Shown here in pieces: positions 26,089 through 34,084 of a stretch of 64,000 bases of DNA. Source of the DNA: Glutamicibacter soli (GTDB taxonomy: Bacteria > Actinomycetota > Actinomycetes > Actinomycetales > Micrococcaceae); the NCBI RefSeq assembly GCF_003309065.1, contig NZ_POAF01000004.1, forward strand, positions 290,136-354,135, written 5' to 3'. Within the stretch, counting starts at the first letter, position 1; each line of letters opens with the position of its first letter. The notes beneath the pieces were generated by a model. The model was not told where the DNA came from. It worked only from the letters and a program-made list of their open reading frames with translations, and did no database searches. The translations under genes were made by a program, and so were the position numbers.

Positions 26089-27390
26089 TTGGCACAGCGC
26101 AAGACAGAACGAAAGAACCTGCAGGGCGAAGAAACCCGAACCAGAATTCTTGAAAAGACCATGCGACTGGTCGCGGTCCACGGATACTCTGGAACCAGCC
26201 TCAGCATGGTGCGCAGGACCTGCAACGTATCCGCAAGCTCCATCTACTGGCACTATTCGGGCAAGGATGAGCTGGTCGCGGCCGCCCTCGAGCACGCCTA
26301 CCGTTCCCAGGCCCAGCGGCTGCCGAACTGGCTGGACACCCCGCCATCCTCCTCGCGCGCGCACGACTTGTATTCGCAGCTCATGCACTCGCCCAATGGC
26401 GAAGGCGAAATGGGCTACTGGCGCGTTGGCCTCCAGCTGGCGCTGACCAAACCCGAAGAACCGATCCCGGCCCGCGACCGCTTCCTGCAAATCCGCGCAG
26501 AAGCCATCGAATGGACGGCTGACTGGTGGGAGCGCACGCTGCCGGAAAACATGCCGCAACGCCGGGACGCGGCCCGCCTGATGGGGAACTTCACGGTCGC
26601 CGAGCGCGAAAGCAGCTTCCTGAAGCTGCGCGGCCCGCGCACCACCGATACCGCCCGGCTGACCCGGATGATCGCCGCCGCGCTGGACACGGTGGCAGAG
26701 CAGCTGCCGGTGCTGGCCGAGACCCATGACCTCACTCCATCCACGCCGACCCCGCCGCAGATGGCGGTGCTGGTATCCGCCGAAGACGCGGAATCGGGGC
26801 GTGAAGCCTTATTGCGGGCTGCGCAGGAGGTCATTGGCCAGTCCGGATATGATGGGGTGAGCATCTCCAAGGTCTGCGAACGTGCCGGGCTTCCCGCCAG
26901 CTCCCTGTATTGGTCTTTCAAGGACAAGGACGAGCTGCTGTCCACGGTGATATCCAACGCCTGCGCTGGGTGGAAGCAGCTGCGCGAAAAGGAATTCGCG
27001 CTGCCCCCGGGCGAGCACTGGGCCGAACAGATCCGCTCGTTCATCCTGCCATCGCTTAAGGGCTCGGAGCACGGCCAGAGCGCGGTGCCGATGAGCCTAT
27101 TGCTGCTCCTGCAGCGTGCCGAGCACGTCCACGCAGGCCGCAGCGAGCTTGAAGGAGTACTGCAGGAGACATTCGAAGCGACCGTCGAATGGTTCGCCGC
27201 GCTGCTGGGCTCCGCAGCCGGGCCGCAACGCCGCCATGCCCAGGATGTCGCCATCTGCCTGTTCCGCATGCTTGACGGGATGCTCATCGGACGCCGGGTT
27301 GACGATCAGTTCTATGATCCGCAGCTGCTGGCAACGTTGATCAGCAACGCCATCGTCCAGATTGCGCAACGGGACGCCCAAGCCGCGTGA
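26089..27390 (+). CDS. Tandem (double-headed) TetR family regulator
   Basis: A 433-residue protein with two complete TetR units. The first DNA-binding domain (about residues 10-60) has ETRTRILEKTMRLVAVHGYSG and VSASSIYWHYSGKDELV. The second (about 225-285) has GREALLRAAQEVIGQSGYDG and LPASSLYWSFKDKDELL. Each is followed by a ligand-domain-like helical part. The frame opens at TTG 26089; no ATG precedes the first helix-turn-helix and no strong ribosome site is seen, so the start is uncertain. At the end of the steroid island it is a candidate KstR2-like regulator, but true KstR2 is a single unit of about 200 residues. Confidence 0.8.
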   Translation: MAQRKTERKNLQGEETRTRILEKTMRLVAVHGYSGTSLSMVRRTCNVSASSIYWHYSGKDELVAAALEHAYRSQAQRLPNWLDTPPSSSRAHDLYSQLMHSPNGEGEMGYWRVGLQLALTKPEEPIPARDRFLQIRAEAIEWTADWWERTLPENMPQRRDAARLMGNFTVAERESSFLKLRGPRTTDTARLTRMIAAALDTVAEQLPVLAETHDLTPSTPTPPQMAVLVSAEDAESGREALLRAAQEVIGQSGYDGVSISKVCERAGLPASSLYWSFKDKDELLSTVISNACAGWKQLREKEFALPPGEHWAEQIRSFILPSLKGSEHGQSAVPMSLLLLLQRAEHVHAGRSELEGVLQETFEATVEWFAALLGSAAGPQRRHAQDVAICLFRMLDGMLIGRRVDDQFYDPQLLATLISNAIVQIAQRDAQAA

Positions 27391-27811
27391 ATCCTCCGCG
27401 GGGCATCGTTTTCCGGAGAATTCCGTACAAGCTGCCTACAGGCGATTTGGCCGCGGCAACGGTGCCACCCCGCAGGGGTCCGATCCTGGCAGGTATGCGC
27501 CCGAGCGCAGGATGGCTCCATCCGGCGGCATCAGGCAAGGCTGTCCGGATGCCGGAACCAGACGATTGGGGACCTTGGAAGCGCGATGCGCCGAGTCATA
27601 CATACGCCAATGTTCCGCGCTTCGCCCCTGATGCTTATACTTTAGGGAAGAACGTTCATATTCCCCGTCGAGCTTTTCCGCAGGTAACTAAATGCAGGCT
27701 CCTCGATACTCCATCACGCTGGTGGAATGCGGCGCCTGGCCACAGCGCGTGACGATGATTGCAGTGCTCAATGCCAAGGGAACATGAATCTATTGGATTA
27801 CCGAGGAGATC
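27391..27811. other. Gap with no supported gene
   Basis: 420 bases between the tandem TetR gene and the small paralogue. Short plus-strand frames are present but have no ribosome site, and their translations look like shadow sequence rich in Pro and Arg. No clear terminator or repeat was seen. Confidence 0.4.
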
Positions 27812-28060
27812 ATGATGGGTCGGCAGACCGCCATTCCCTTGTCGCTGACAAGCGACCAGCTGGACGATCTCGTCAGTGCGTTGGAAGCGCATCGCGACGG
27901 ATTCAAGAAATTGGCTGCGGAAGCCAGCCTGGGTTTCGGCTTGGATTCCACCTATTGGCAGGGGCGGGTGGATGATGTGCAGAACCTGCTCGACACGGTG
28001 CATCGCCTGGTCGGCGAAGATGACCTCGGCTCGCGCACGGCGGGCTACGAGGAATCCTAG
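27812..28060 (+). CDS. Small uncharacterised protein, copy 2 of a paralogous pair
   Basis: 82 residues, family not recognised. ATG 27812 (or the ATG that follows it) lies behind GAGGAG. The body LSLTSDQLDDLVSALEAHRDG and GFGLDSTYWQGRVDDVQNLL, then VHRLVGEDD, aligns without gaps to the protein at 16151-16429. Like its paralogue it stands alone as a monocistron, next to unrelated genes. It is predicted soluble and helical. No function is suggested by the neighbours. Confidence 0.8.
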   Translation: MMGRQTAIPLSLTSDQLDDLVSALEAHRDGFKKLAAEASLGFGLDSTYWQGRVDDVQNLLDTVHRLVGEDDLGSRTAGYEES

Positions 28061-28085
28061 CGGCGGACCGCCTGAATTTCCGATC

Positions 28086-28526
28086 CTAATGCGGCTCTGC
28101 GGGCGTCGCTGTCCTAGCCCAGCATGCATCCGTGCGGACGAAGCACGGCACCTCGTGGATCGCAGCGCTATGGGCCCAAAAAGATACCCGGAATGGCGAA
28201 AGCCGGCTGCGGTCGTTCCTGACGCATAGTTCGGCCAAGGTGGTTTCGGGCCGCAAGGGCTCGACTCTGGTGAAAATGGGGCTGGGGATGGTAATGTGCC
28301 ACAGCTCCAAATGCTCGCTGTCCGTGTCGCATAACGCGAGAAGCACTGCGCGGCCGTGGATGGATACAAATCCCATCACGTCGTCGACCCGCTCGGTGGG
28401 GTCGGCCAGCACCACGGGCATGCCTTCGACCCAACCGTAGCTAGCTAGATGCCGTTTGGCGGCGGGAGAACTGAGAAGCTCTTCGACGCGCTGGCTGGCG
28501 TATGTGCGCAGCTCCGGGTATTCCAT
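28086..28526 (-). CDS. Hypothetical protein (146 aa)
   Basis: Not recognised. ATG 28526 follows GCGGAGGAAAAT, a good ribosome site. The N-terminus MEYPELRTYASQRVEELLSSPAAKRHLASYGWVEGMPVV is helical; the middle has alternating hydrophobics (VSIHGRAVLLALCDTDSEHL) suggesting a beta-sheet domain. The C-terminal 40 residues are rich in Arg, His and Cys and less convincing, so the real protein might differ there by a frameshift. No signal peptide or membrane segment is visible. Confidence 0.55.
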   Translation of the reverse strand: MEYPELRTYASQRVEELLSSPAAKRHLASYGWVEGMPVVLADPTERVDDVMGFVSIHGRAVLLALCDTDSEHLELWHITIPSPIFTRVEPLRPETTLAELCVRNDRSRLSPFRVSFWAHSAAIHEVPCFVRTDACWARTATPAEPH

Positions 28527-28838
28527 ATTTTCCTCCGCTGACGGCAGCTCTCCGCAAGGTGATTGCCCACGAAATCCTGAGGCAGCTCGTGCCCGCAGGA
28601 ATCCCCGGGTGTCGCCTTCGGCGCTCGGTGATCATCGTGGAGTATTCCTCTGACAATACGCCCATAATCCCGAATATCACATTCGCTGTCTACCACTATG
28701 TACGGATAATACGCTCTGCGAGTTCGGATTGTCCCTCGGCGGTCGATCCGGCCCGGCGCTTGTGAGCAATGCGACGGAGAAGACCCCCGGCGGAAAATTT
28801 CCGTCGGAGGTCTTACCCGGGCTGGAGGATGAGGCGGC
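28527..28838 (-). terminator. Gap with a terminator-like hairpin for the hsa-type operon
   Basis: The 312-base gap holds one clear element: AAGACC (28780-28785) pairs with GGTCTT (28809-28814), with CGG/CCG inside and bulges. It lies 24-58 bases past the stop of the flavin reductase fusion gene on the minus strand and ends TCTTCTCC. The rest looks non-coding. Confidence 0.5.
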
Positions 28839-30020
28839 CTAGTCTTCGGTGCCGCTCATTTCTTCCGCGGTGCGCACCAGTTCCTGTGCCCAAGCCAGCA
28901 CCTGGGCGCCGGAAGCGCCCTGCGGCAGGCCGGAGGCGCGCAGCACCAGGCGGACCTTGCCCGCGGCGTCGCGGACCGGAACCATCAGCGAATCCACGTC
29001 GTAGCTGCGCTCGTCAACGAAATCCACCGGGGCGTAGCCGGAGGAGGTCTGCGCGATGATTTCGCGCAGCCTACGCTCCTGGGCCGGGGTGTACAGGCCC
29101 GAGGAGTATTCGCGTAGCACCGAGTAGACCTCGTCATCCGCGTAGTCCCCGCGCATGGTAGCCGACCAGCCGCGATCACGGGCCACCTGCAGGCGGGCAC
29201 GGTAGTCCTCCGCGGTGCATTCGTCCGCCGGCAGGGCGCGAGCCAGCCAGCGTTCGATGGTTTCTTCGTCCTCCCAGGCCAGGCACATTTCGCCCATCGG
29301 CGGCATCAGCGGGATGCGTTCACCCAGGCGCTGTCCGTCATGGAATTCGCCGGTGCCGGAGACGATCACCGCCATTTCATCGCCGATAACCGCCATGATG
29401 GAAATATCCGCGTCCAGCGAGGTCGCCAGCTGCTCCATCTTCGCGCTGTGGCGCTCCGCGCGACGCACCCCGCGGATCAGGTCGGTCTCGAACGGCGCAT
29501 GCAGCGACAGCGGGGCGAAGCGGCCGTAGCCGCCCTGGAAGAACAGCAACGGGGGCACCGGGGAGCAGACCTGCAATTCCTGCACCGCGCCAACCACAAT
29601 GTAGTGGTCCCCTGCGTCGGTGATGGATTCGAAGGTGCAGTCGATGTAGGCGACCGCGCCGTCCAGCACCGGGGCGCCGGACGGAGCGGGGGTCCACTCG
29701 ATGTCCTCGAACTTGTTCGGCGCGCGGCCGGCGAAGCGGCGGCACAGCTCTTCCTGGTCGGCGGCCAGCACGTTCACGCAGAAGGAGCTGGCGGTGCGCA
29801 GCTTCTTGAAGGTGGAGGAGGTCACCGTGGGCAGGAAGCCCACCAGCGGCGGATCCAGCGACACCGAGGTGAAGGAGCCGACGATCATGCCGACCGGTTC
29901 GCCGTCCTCGGTGATGCCGGTGATCAGCACGACGCCGGTCGGGAAGTGTCCCAGGACGTTGCGGAACGCCATCGGATCTGAGACGGGCGGGGTCTGTGCC
30001 CCCAGTGCTACTGCATTCAC
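28839..30020 (-). CDS. Flavin reductase fused to an IclR-type effector domain
   Basis: 393 residues. Residues about 15-175 form a HpaC/HsaB-like flavin reductase: FRNVLGHFPTGVVLITG, GMIVGSFTSVSLDPPLVGF, SFCVNVLAADQEELCRRFAG and GAPVLDGAVAYIDC. Residues about 190-390 resemble the ligand-binding half of IclR regulators (ISIMAVIGDEMAVI, GERIPLMPPMGEMCLAWE, GYAPVDFVDERSYDVDSLMVPVRD), with no DNA-binding domain. It would supply reduced flavin to a two-component monooxygenase such as HsaA, with the extra domain perhaps sensing an aromatic intermediate. The oxygenase is not in this window. Last gene of the hsaE-G-F operon, 32 bases after hsaF. Confidence 0.85.
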   Translation of the reverse strand: MNAVALGAQTPPVSDPMAFRNVLGHFPTGVVLITGITEDGEPVGMIVGSFTSVSLDPPLVGFLPTVTSSTFKKLRTASSFCVNVLAADQEELCRRFAGRAPNKFEDIEWTPAPSGAPVLDGAVAYIDCTFESITDAGDHYIVVGAVQELQVCSPVPPLLFFQGGYGRFAPLSLHAPFETDLIRGVRRAERHSAKMEQLATSLDADISIMAVIGDEMAVIVSGTGEFHDGQRLGERIPLMPPMGEMCLAWEDEETIERWLARALPADECTAEDYRARLQVARDRGWSATMRGDYADDEVYSVLREYSSGLYTPAQERRLREIIAQTSSGYAPVDFVDERSYDVDSLMVPVRDAAGKVRLVLRASGLPQGASGAQVLAWAQELVRTAEEMSGTED

Positions 30021-30052
30021 GGTCTTTTCCTTTCAGTACTTCGCTGGCGCAG

Positions 30053-31060
30053 CTACTTCTGGCCGATGAGGTCCAGCGCGACGTCCACGATCATGTCTTC
30101 CTGGCCGCCGACCATGCGGCGCTTGCCCAGTTCCATGAGGATGTCGGTGGTAGGGATGCCGTAGCGCTCGCTGGCGGCTTCGGCATGGCGCAGGAAGCTG
30201 GAGTACACCCCGGCGTAGCCCAGCGAGAGGGTTTCGCGGTCCACGCGCACCGGGCGGTCCTGCAGCGGGCGGACCAGGTCGTCCGCCGCGTCCATGAGGG
30301 TTGGCAAATCGCAGCCGTGCTCGAAGCCGTACTTGTCCGCGGCGGCGATGAACGCCTCCAGCGGGGCGTTGCCCGCTCCTGCGCCCATGCCTGCCAGCGA
30401 CGCGTCCACCCGGTTCGCGCCGTGCTCCACGGCGGTCAGCGAGTTCGCGATGCTCAGCGAGAGGTTCTCATGGGCGTGGATGCCGATCTCGGTGGCCGGA
30501 TCCAGCACCTGGCGGAAGGCGTCGACGCGTTCGCCCACGCCCTTCGGGGTCAACGCTCCGCCGGAGTCCACCACGTACACGCAGGTCGCGCCGTAGCTTT
30601 CCATGAGCTTGGCCTGGCGGGCCAGCTCGGCCGGCTCGGTCATGTGGGACATCATCAGGAAACCGACGGTGTCCATGCCCAGCTCGCGCGCGGCGGCGAT
30701 GTGCTGCGCGGAGACGTCCGCCTCGGTGCTGTGGGTCGCAATGCGCACCACGGTGGCGCCGGCCGAGTTGGCGGCCTTGAGATCCGTGATGGTGGCGATG
30801 CCCGGCAGCGCCAGGGTGGCGACCTTGGCGTTCTTCACTGCGGCGGCCACCGCGGAGATCCACTCCAGGTCGGTGTGGGCGCCGAAGCCGTAGACGCAGG
30901 AGGAGCCGTTGATGCCGTCGCCGTGGGCTACCTCAATGGAGGCGACCCCTGCCTTGTCCAGGGCGGTGGCGATGGCGACTGCCGACTCGACGCTGTACTG
31001 GTGGCGGATGGCGTGCATGCCATCGCGCAGGGTGACATCTGAGATGTAGAGCTTGCTCAT
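30053..31060 (-). CDS. hsaF: 4-hydroxy-2-oxovalerate aldolase
   Basis: A 335-residue DmpG/HsaF-type TIM-barrel aldolase that splits 4-hydroxy-2-oxoacids to pyruvate and an aldehyde. It begins [22 protein letters not shown], with the metal-binding Asp in DVTLRDG and the HxH motif in [23 protein letters not shown] and the C-terminal communication domain are present. The partner dehydrogenase lies just upstream with a 4-base overlap, as usual for the channelling pair. The same trio serves steroid A/B rings and monoaromatics; the context cannot fully decide. Confidence 0.93.
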   Translation of the reverse strand: MSKLYISDVTLRDGMHAIRHQYSVESAVAIATALDKAGVASIEVAHGDGINGSSCVYGFGAHTDLEWISAVAAAVKNAKVATLALPGIATITDLKAANSAGATVVRIATHSTEADVSAQHIAAARELGMDTVGFLMMSHMTEPAELARQAKLMESYGATCVYVVDSGGALTPKGVGERVDAFRQVLDPATEIGIHAHENLSLSIANSLTAVEHGANRVDASLAGMGAGAGNAPLEAFIAAADKYGFEHGCDLPTLMDAADDLVRPLQDRPVRVDRETLSLGYAGVYSSFLRHAEAASERYGIPTTDILMELGKRRMVGGQEDMIVDVALDLIGQK

Positions 31061-32031
31061 GCCCGGGCCTCCTGGAGTTCTGGGTTTTCTGCGGTGGTTG
31101 AGTGGTGCTGCGCCCAGCGTTCGGCCACGGCCATGGCGGCCGAGGTCATGATGTCCAGGTTGCCCGCGTAGGCCGGCAAGTAGTGCGCCGCGCCGGTGAC
31201 CTCGAGCATCACGGTGACGCGCACGCCGGTGAAGTTGCCCGATTCCGGCAGGTACAGCGGGTTCTCCTCGGTGAAGGTCTCGAACTGCACTGCCTGCTTG
31301 AGCTGGTAGCCCGGGACGTAGCCCTGCACCTTGGCGGCCATCTCCAGGATCGAGGATTCGATCCGGCCCAGGTCCGGATCGCCCTCCACCAGCGCGTAGA
31401 CGGTGTTGCGCATGAGCATCGGAGGCTCGGCCGGGTTCAGGATCATGATGGCCTTGCCGCGGCCCGCGCCGCCGATGTCCACCAGCGCCTGCGAGGTGGT
31501 CTCGGTGAATTCGTCGATGTTGGCGCGGGTGCCCGGGCCTGCGGAGCGCGAGGAGACCGAGGAAACGATTTCCGCGTAGCGCACCGGGGCGACGGCGCTG
31601 ATGGCCGCGACCATCGGCACGGTGGCCTGGCCGCCGCAGGTGACCATGTTCAGGTTCGAGTCATCCAGGTGGTCTTCCAGATTGACCACTGGGATGCAGG
31701 ACGGGCCGACGGCGGCAGGGGTCAGGTCAAGGACGCGGACCCCGGTGTCCTTCAGCTTCTCCCAGTTGGCGCGGTGCGCGCCGGCGCTGGTCGCGTCGAA
31801 AACGATCTTGATGTCCTTGAAGTTCGGCAGCGCCAGCAGCCCGTCGATGCCCTCGGCGGTGGTGGCCACCCCGAACTTGGCCGCGCGGCGCAGGCCGTCG
31901 GATTCCGGGTCGATGCCGACCATGGCGCCCATTTCCAGGCGGGTCGAGCCGCGCATGACCTTGATCATCAAATCGGTGCCGATGTTGCCGGAGCCGATGA
32001 TGGCCACCGGCCAGCGATTGTGCTGTTCCAT
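31057..32031 (-). CDS. hsaG: Acetaldehyde/propanal dehydrogenase (acylating)
   Basis: A 324-residue DmpF/HsaG-type enzyme converting the aldehyde made by the aldolase to its acyl-CoA with NAD. It has the nucleotide-binding [11 protein letters not shown], the catalytic cysteine in [11 protein letters not shown] and the interface sequence [14 protein letters not shown]. It overlaps the aldolase gene by 4 bases and the hydratase gene by 1 base, so the trio is translationally coupled. The order E-G-F is that of the mycobacterial hsa genes. Confidence 0.93.
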   Translation of the reverse strand: MEQHNRWPVAIIGSGNIGTDLMIKVMRGSTRLEMGAMVGIDPESDGLRRAAKFGVATTAEGIDGLLALPNFKDIKIVFDATSAGAHRANWEKLKDTGVRVLDLTPAAVGPSCIPVVNLEDHLDDSNLNMVTCGGQATVPMVAAISAVAPVRYAEIVSSVSSRSAGPGTRANIDEFTETTSQALVDIGGAGRGKAIMILNPAEPPMLMRNTVYALVEGDPDLGRIESSILEMAAKVQGYVPGYQLKQAVQFETFTEENPLYLPESGNFTGVRVTVMLEVTGAAHYLPAYAGNLDIMTSAAMAVAERWAQHHSTTAENPELQEARA

Positions 32032-32846
32032 TAGTTCTCCTCGTGCGTGATGCGGACCTGTCCCAGGCCCTGGATGGTTGCCACCGCGTTGGCTCCGGCG
32101 GGGAAGTCGACCATGGGGCCCAGCGCCCCGGTCATCAGGATTTCTCCGGCGCGCAGCGGCCGGCCGAGCGAAGCCATGCGGCGCACCAGCCAGAGCGCGG
32201 CGCGGTAGGGGTGGCCCAGGCAGGCGGCGCCGGATCCGACCGAGCGGACCTTGCCGTTGACTTCCATGGCCATGCCGACGGCCGACAGGTCCAGCGCCGT
32301 GGGCAGCAACGGCACCGTGCCGGTGACGATCTGCCCGCAGGAGGCGTTGTCCGCTATCGTGTCGAGAATCGAGATATCCCAGTTCTCGATGCGGGAGCCG
32401 ACGATTTCAATGGCCGGAAGCAGGTGGTCCACCGCGGAGATCAGCTCGTTGATGGTGGTGTCCGGGTGCGGCAGGTCCTTGTTCAGGACCAGCGCGATTT
32501 CCGCTTCGACCCGCGGCTGCAGCACCGCGTTGGCGGCCAGCGGCTCGCCGTCGGCCAGGCACATGTCTGCGAACAGCACCCCGAAATCAGGCTGGTTCAC
32601 ACCCATTTGGGCCTGGACGGCCGGCGAAGTCAGTCCGATCTTGCGGCCGACGACACGGCGCCCGGCGCTGATCGCGTGGTCCTCGTTCAGGCGCTGGACC
32701 TCGTAGGCGGCTTCGATGCCGCCGGCTGCCAGCTCGTCGCGGATGGGGCTGATGGCAACGCCGTTGAGTTCAGCCTCGCGCAGACGCAGGGCGAGATCCG
32801 CCAGTGCCGTGGACTGTGCGCGAACCGTTTGAGTGTGTGTAGTCAT
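32031..32846 (-). CDS. hsaE: 2-hydroxypenta-2,4-dienoate hydratase
   Basis: A 271-residue fumarylacetoacetase-superfamily hydratase of the MhpD/HsaE type, adding water to a 2-hydroxy-2,4-dienoate from meta-cleavage. Signatures are [40 protein letters not shown] and [17 protein letters not shown] 32846 follows TTTGGAGGACGG. First gene of the operon; the 254-base divergent gap to the IclR gene holds a perfect inverted repeat (32931-32946). Confidence 0.92.
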   Translation of the reverse strand: MTTHTQTVRAQSTALADLALRLREAELNGVAISPIRDELAAGGIEAAYEVQRLNEDHAISAGRRVVGRKIGLTSPAVQAQMGVNQPDFGVLFADMCLADGEPLAANAVLQPRVEAEIALVLNKDLPHPDTTINELISAVDHLLPAIEIVGSRIENWDISILDTIADNASCGQIVTGTVPLLPTALDLSAVGMAMEVNGKVRSVGSGAACLGHPYRAALWLVRRMASLGRPLRAGEILMTGALGPMVDFPAGANAVATIQGLGQVRITHEEN

Positions 32847-32927
32847 CCGTCCTCCAAAGTGAAACTCCAGTATCTACAGCTCGCTTCGGGGCGTGATTCT
32901 GTTGTCTCAGAGAGCGGGATAAATAAA

Positions 32928-32957
32928 TTGAAACTAGTTCTAGTTTTTCTCTGTAGT
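32928..32957 (+). promoter_or_regulatory. IclR-type operator and candidate promoter in the hsaE/iclR gap
   Basis: AAACTAG-TT-CTAGTTT (32931-32946) is a perfect inverted repeat with 7-bp arms. It lies between TTGAAA (32928-32933) and TGTAGT (32952-32957), spaced 18 bases like -35/-10 elements facing the iclR gene. Repressor binding there would block this promoter. Confidence 0.55.
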
Positions 32958-33100
32958 GACGTGTACAGTGAATGAAAACGAAGACGTGGTTCACATCACA
33001 TGGAAGTTTTGCAGCAGCTTCCGCGAGGTGGACACAAGCATGGCCTGCGCAGCGAAGCGCAGTAGAAGACCTGAATCCCTTTTCCCAGGAAGGTTTCCAA

Positions 33101-33901
33101 ATGAGCGTTCTGACCTCTGCCCCAACCCTTGTCCCGACCGTTCAGGCCACCACCCAGGCACCGTCCATGGTCTCCCGGATGACGATGATCATGGAGGCCT
33201 TCGAGCCGCAGGATGCTCGCCTGCTTCTGGACGAGATCACCGTCCGTGCCGGCCTTCCGCGGTCCACGACCCACCGCATCCTCGACCAGCTGGTGCAGCT
33301 CGGATGGCTGGAGCACGCCCCCGACGGCTATGGCATGGGGTGGCGCTCGCTGAAGTACCGCAACAACGACTCGATCAGCAGCCGCATCCGCGCTGAAGCT
33401 GCGCCGCTGCTGCACGATCTGCAGATCCGCACCGGCAAGGTGGTGCACCTCGCGGTGCTCGAGGGCGCGAACATCCGCTATCTGGATAAGCTGGGCGGCC
33501 CGACCGCGGTGAACATCCCGTCCCGCGTGGGCGGCGTCAACCCCGCCCACGGAACCGCACTGGGCAAGTCGATGCTGGCGTGGATGGATCCGGAGGACCT
33601 GGACGAGATTTTCGCCAACGGCCTGCCCGGGGTCACCGGCAAGACGCTGACCGACTCGACCTTGCTGTACTCGGAACTCGCCCGCATTCGACGCCGTGGG
33701 GGACTGGCCTACGAATCTGGCGAGAGCTATGAGGGTATCACCTGCGTGGCAGCGGCCATCCGCGTTCGCCGCAAGCCGGTTGCCGCCTTGTCGCTCGTGG
33801 GGCGAGGCCGCGACTCCATGGAGCTGGTGGCTCCGCTAGTCCAGCAGGCTGCGCATCGAATCTCCGAAGCGCTGAGCGCTCCGGCCTCCATGACCGCCTG
33901 A
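33101..33901 (+). CDS. IclR family regulator of the hsa-type operon
   Basis: A 266-residue IclR protein starting MSVLTSAPTLVPTVQATTQ behind AGGAAGG. The helix-turn-helix lies near residues 40-75 (LLLDEITVRAGLPRSTTHRILDQL), and the effector domain has VNPAHGTALGKSMLAW and GESYEGITCVAAAI. Upstream in-frame codons cross the promoter and are not used. It is divergent from hsaE and very likely controls that operon through the AAACTAG inverted repeat. The ligand is presumably an aromatic acid or steroid intermediate. Confidence 0.88.
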   Translation: MSVLTSAPTLVPTVQATTQAPSMVSRMTMIMEAFEPQDARLLLDEITVRAGLPRSTTHRILDQLVQLGWLEHAPDGYGMGWRSLKYRNNDSISSRIRAEAAPLLHDLQIRTGKVVHLAVLEGANIRYLDKLGGPTAVNIPSRVGGVNPAHGTALGKSMLAWMDPEDLDEIFANGLPGVTGKTLTDSTLLYSELARIRRRGGLAYESGESYEGITCVAAAIRVRRKPVAALSLVGRGRDSMELVAPLVQQAAHRISEALSAPASMTA

Positions 33902-34084
33902 CCCGCACCCGGCGGCGCTCCGCTCGTTGACCGGCATCGCATGTATGCTGCCAGCCCCTGCTCCACGGAAGTCTGGCAGCATTTCCAGTCGTTGGGTATT
34001 TTGCGCGGGCGATAAGGCGATAACGGGACGCGAACCACCGTAACCTTGAAGAAAGCAAGGTGACGCTGGAAAGAGGTGGTCCCC

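Noticed and set aside
27387..27752. 121-residue plus-strand frame after the tandem TetR gene
   Set aside because: Pro/Arg-rich translation without motif; it overlaps the TetR stop and lacks a ribosome site.
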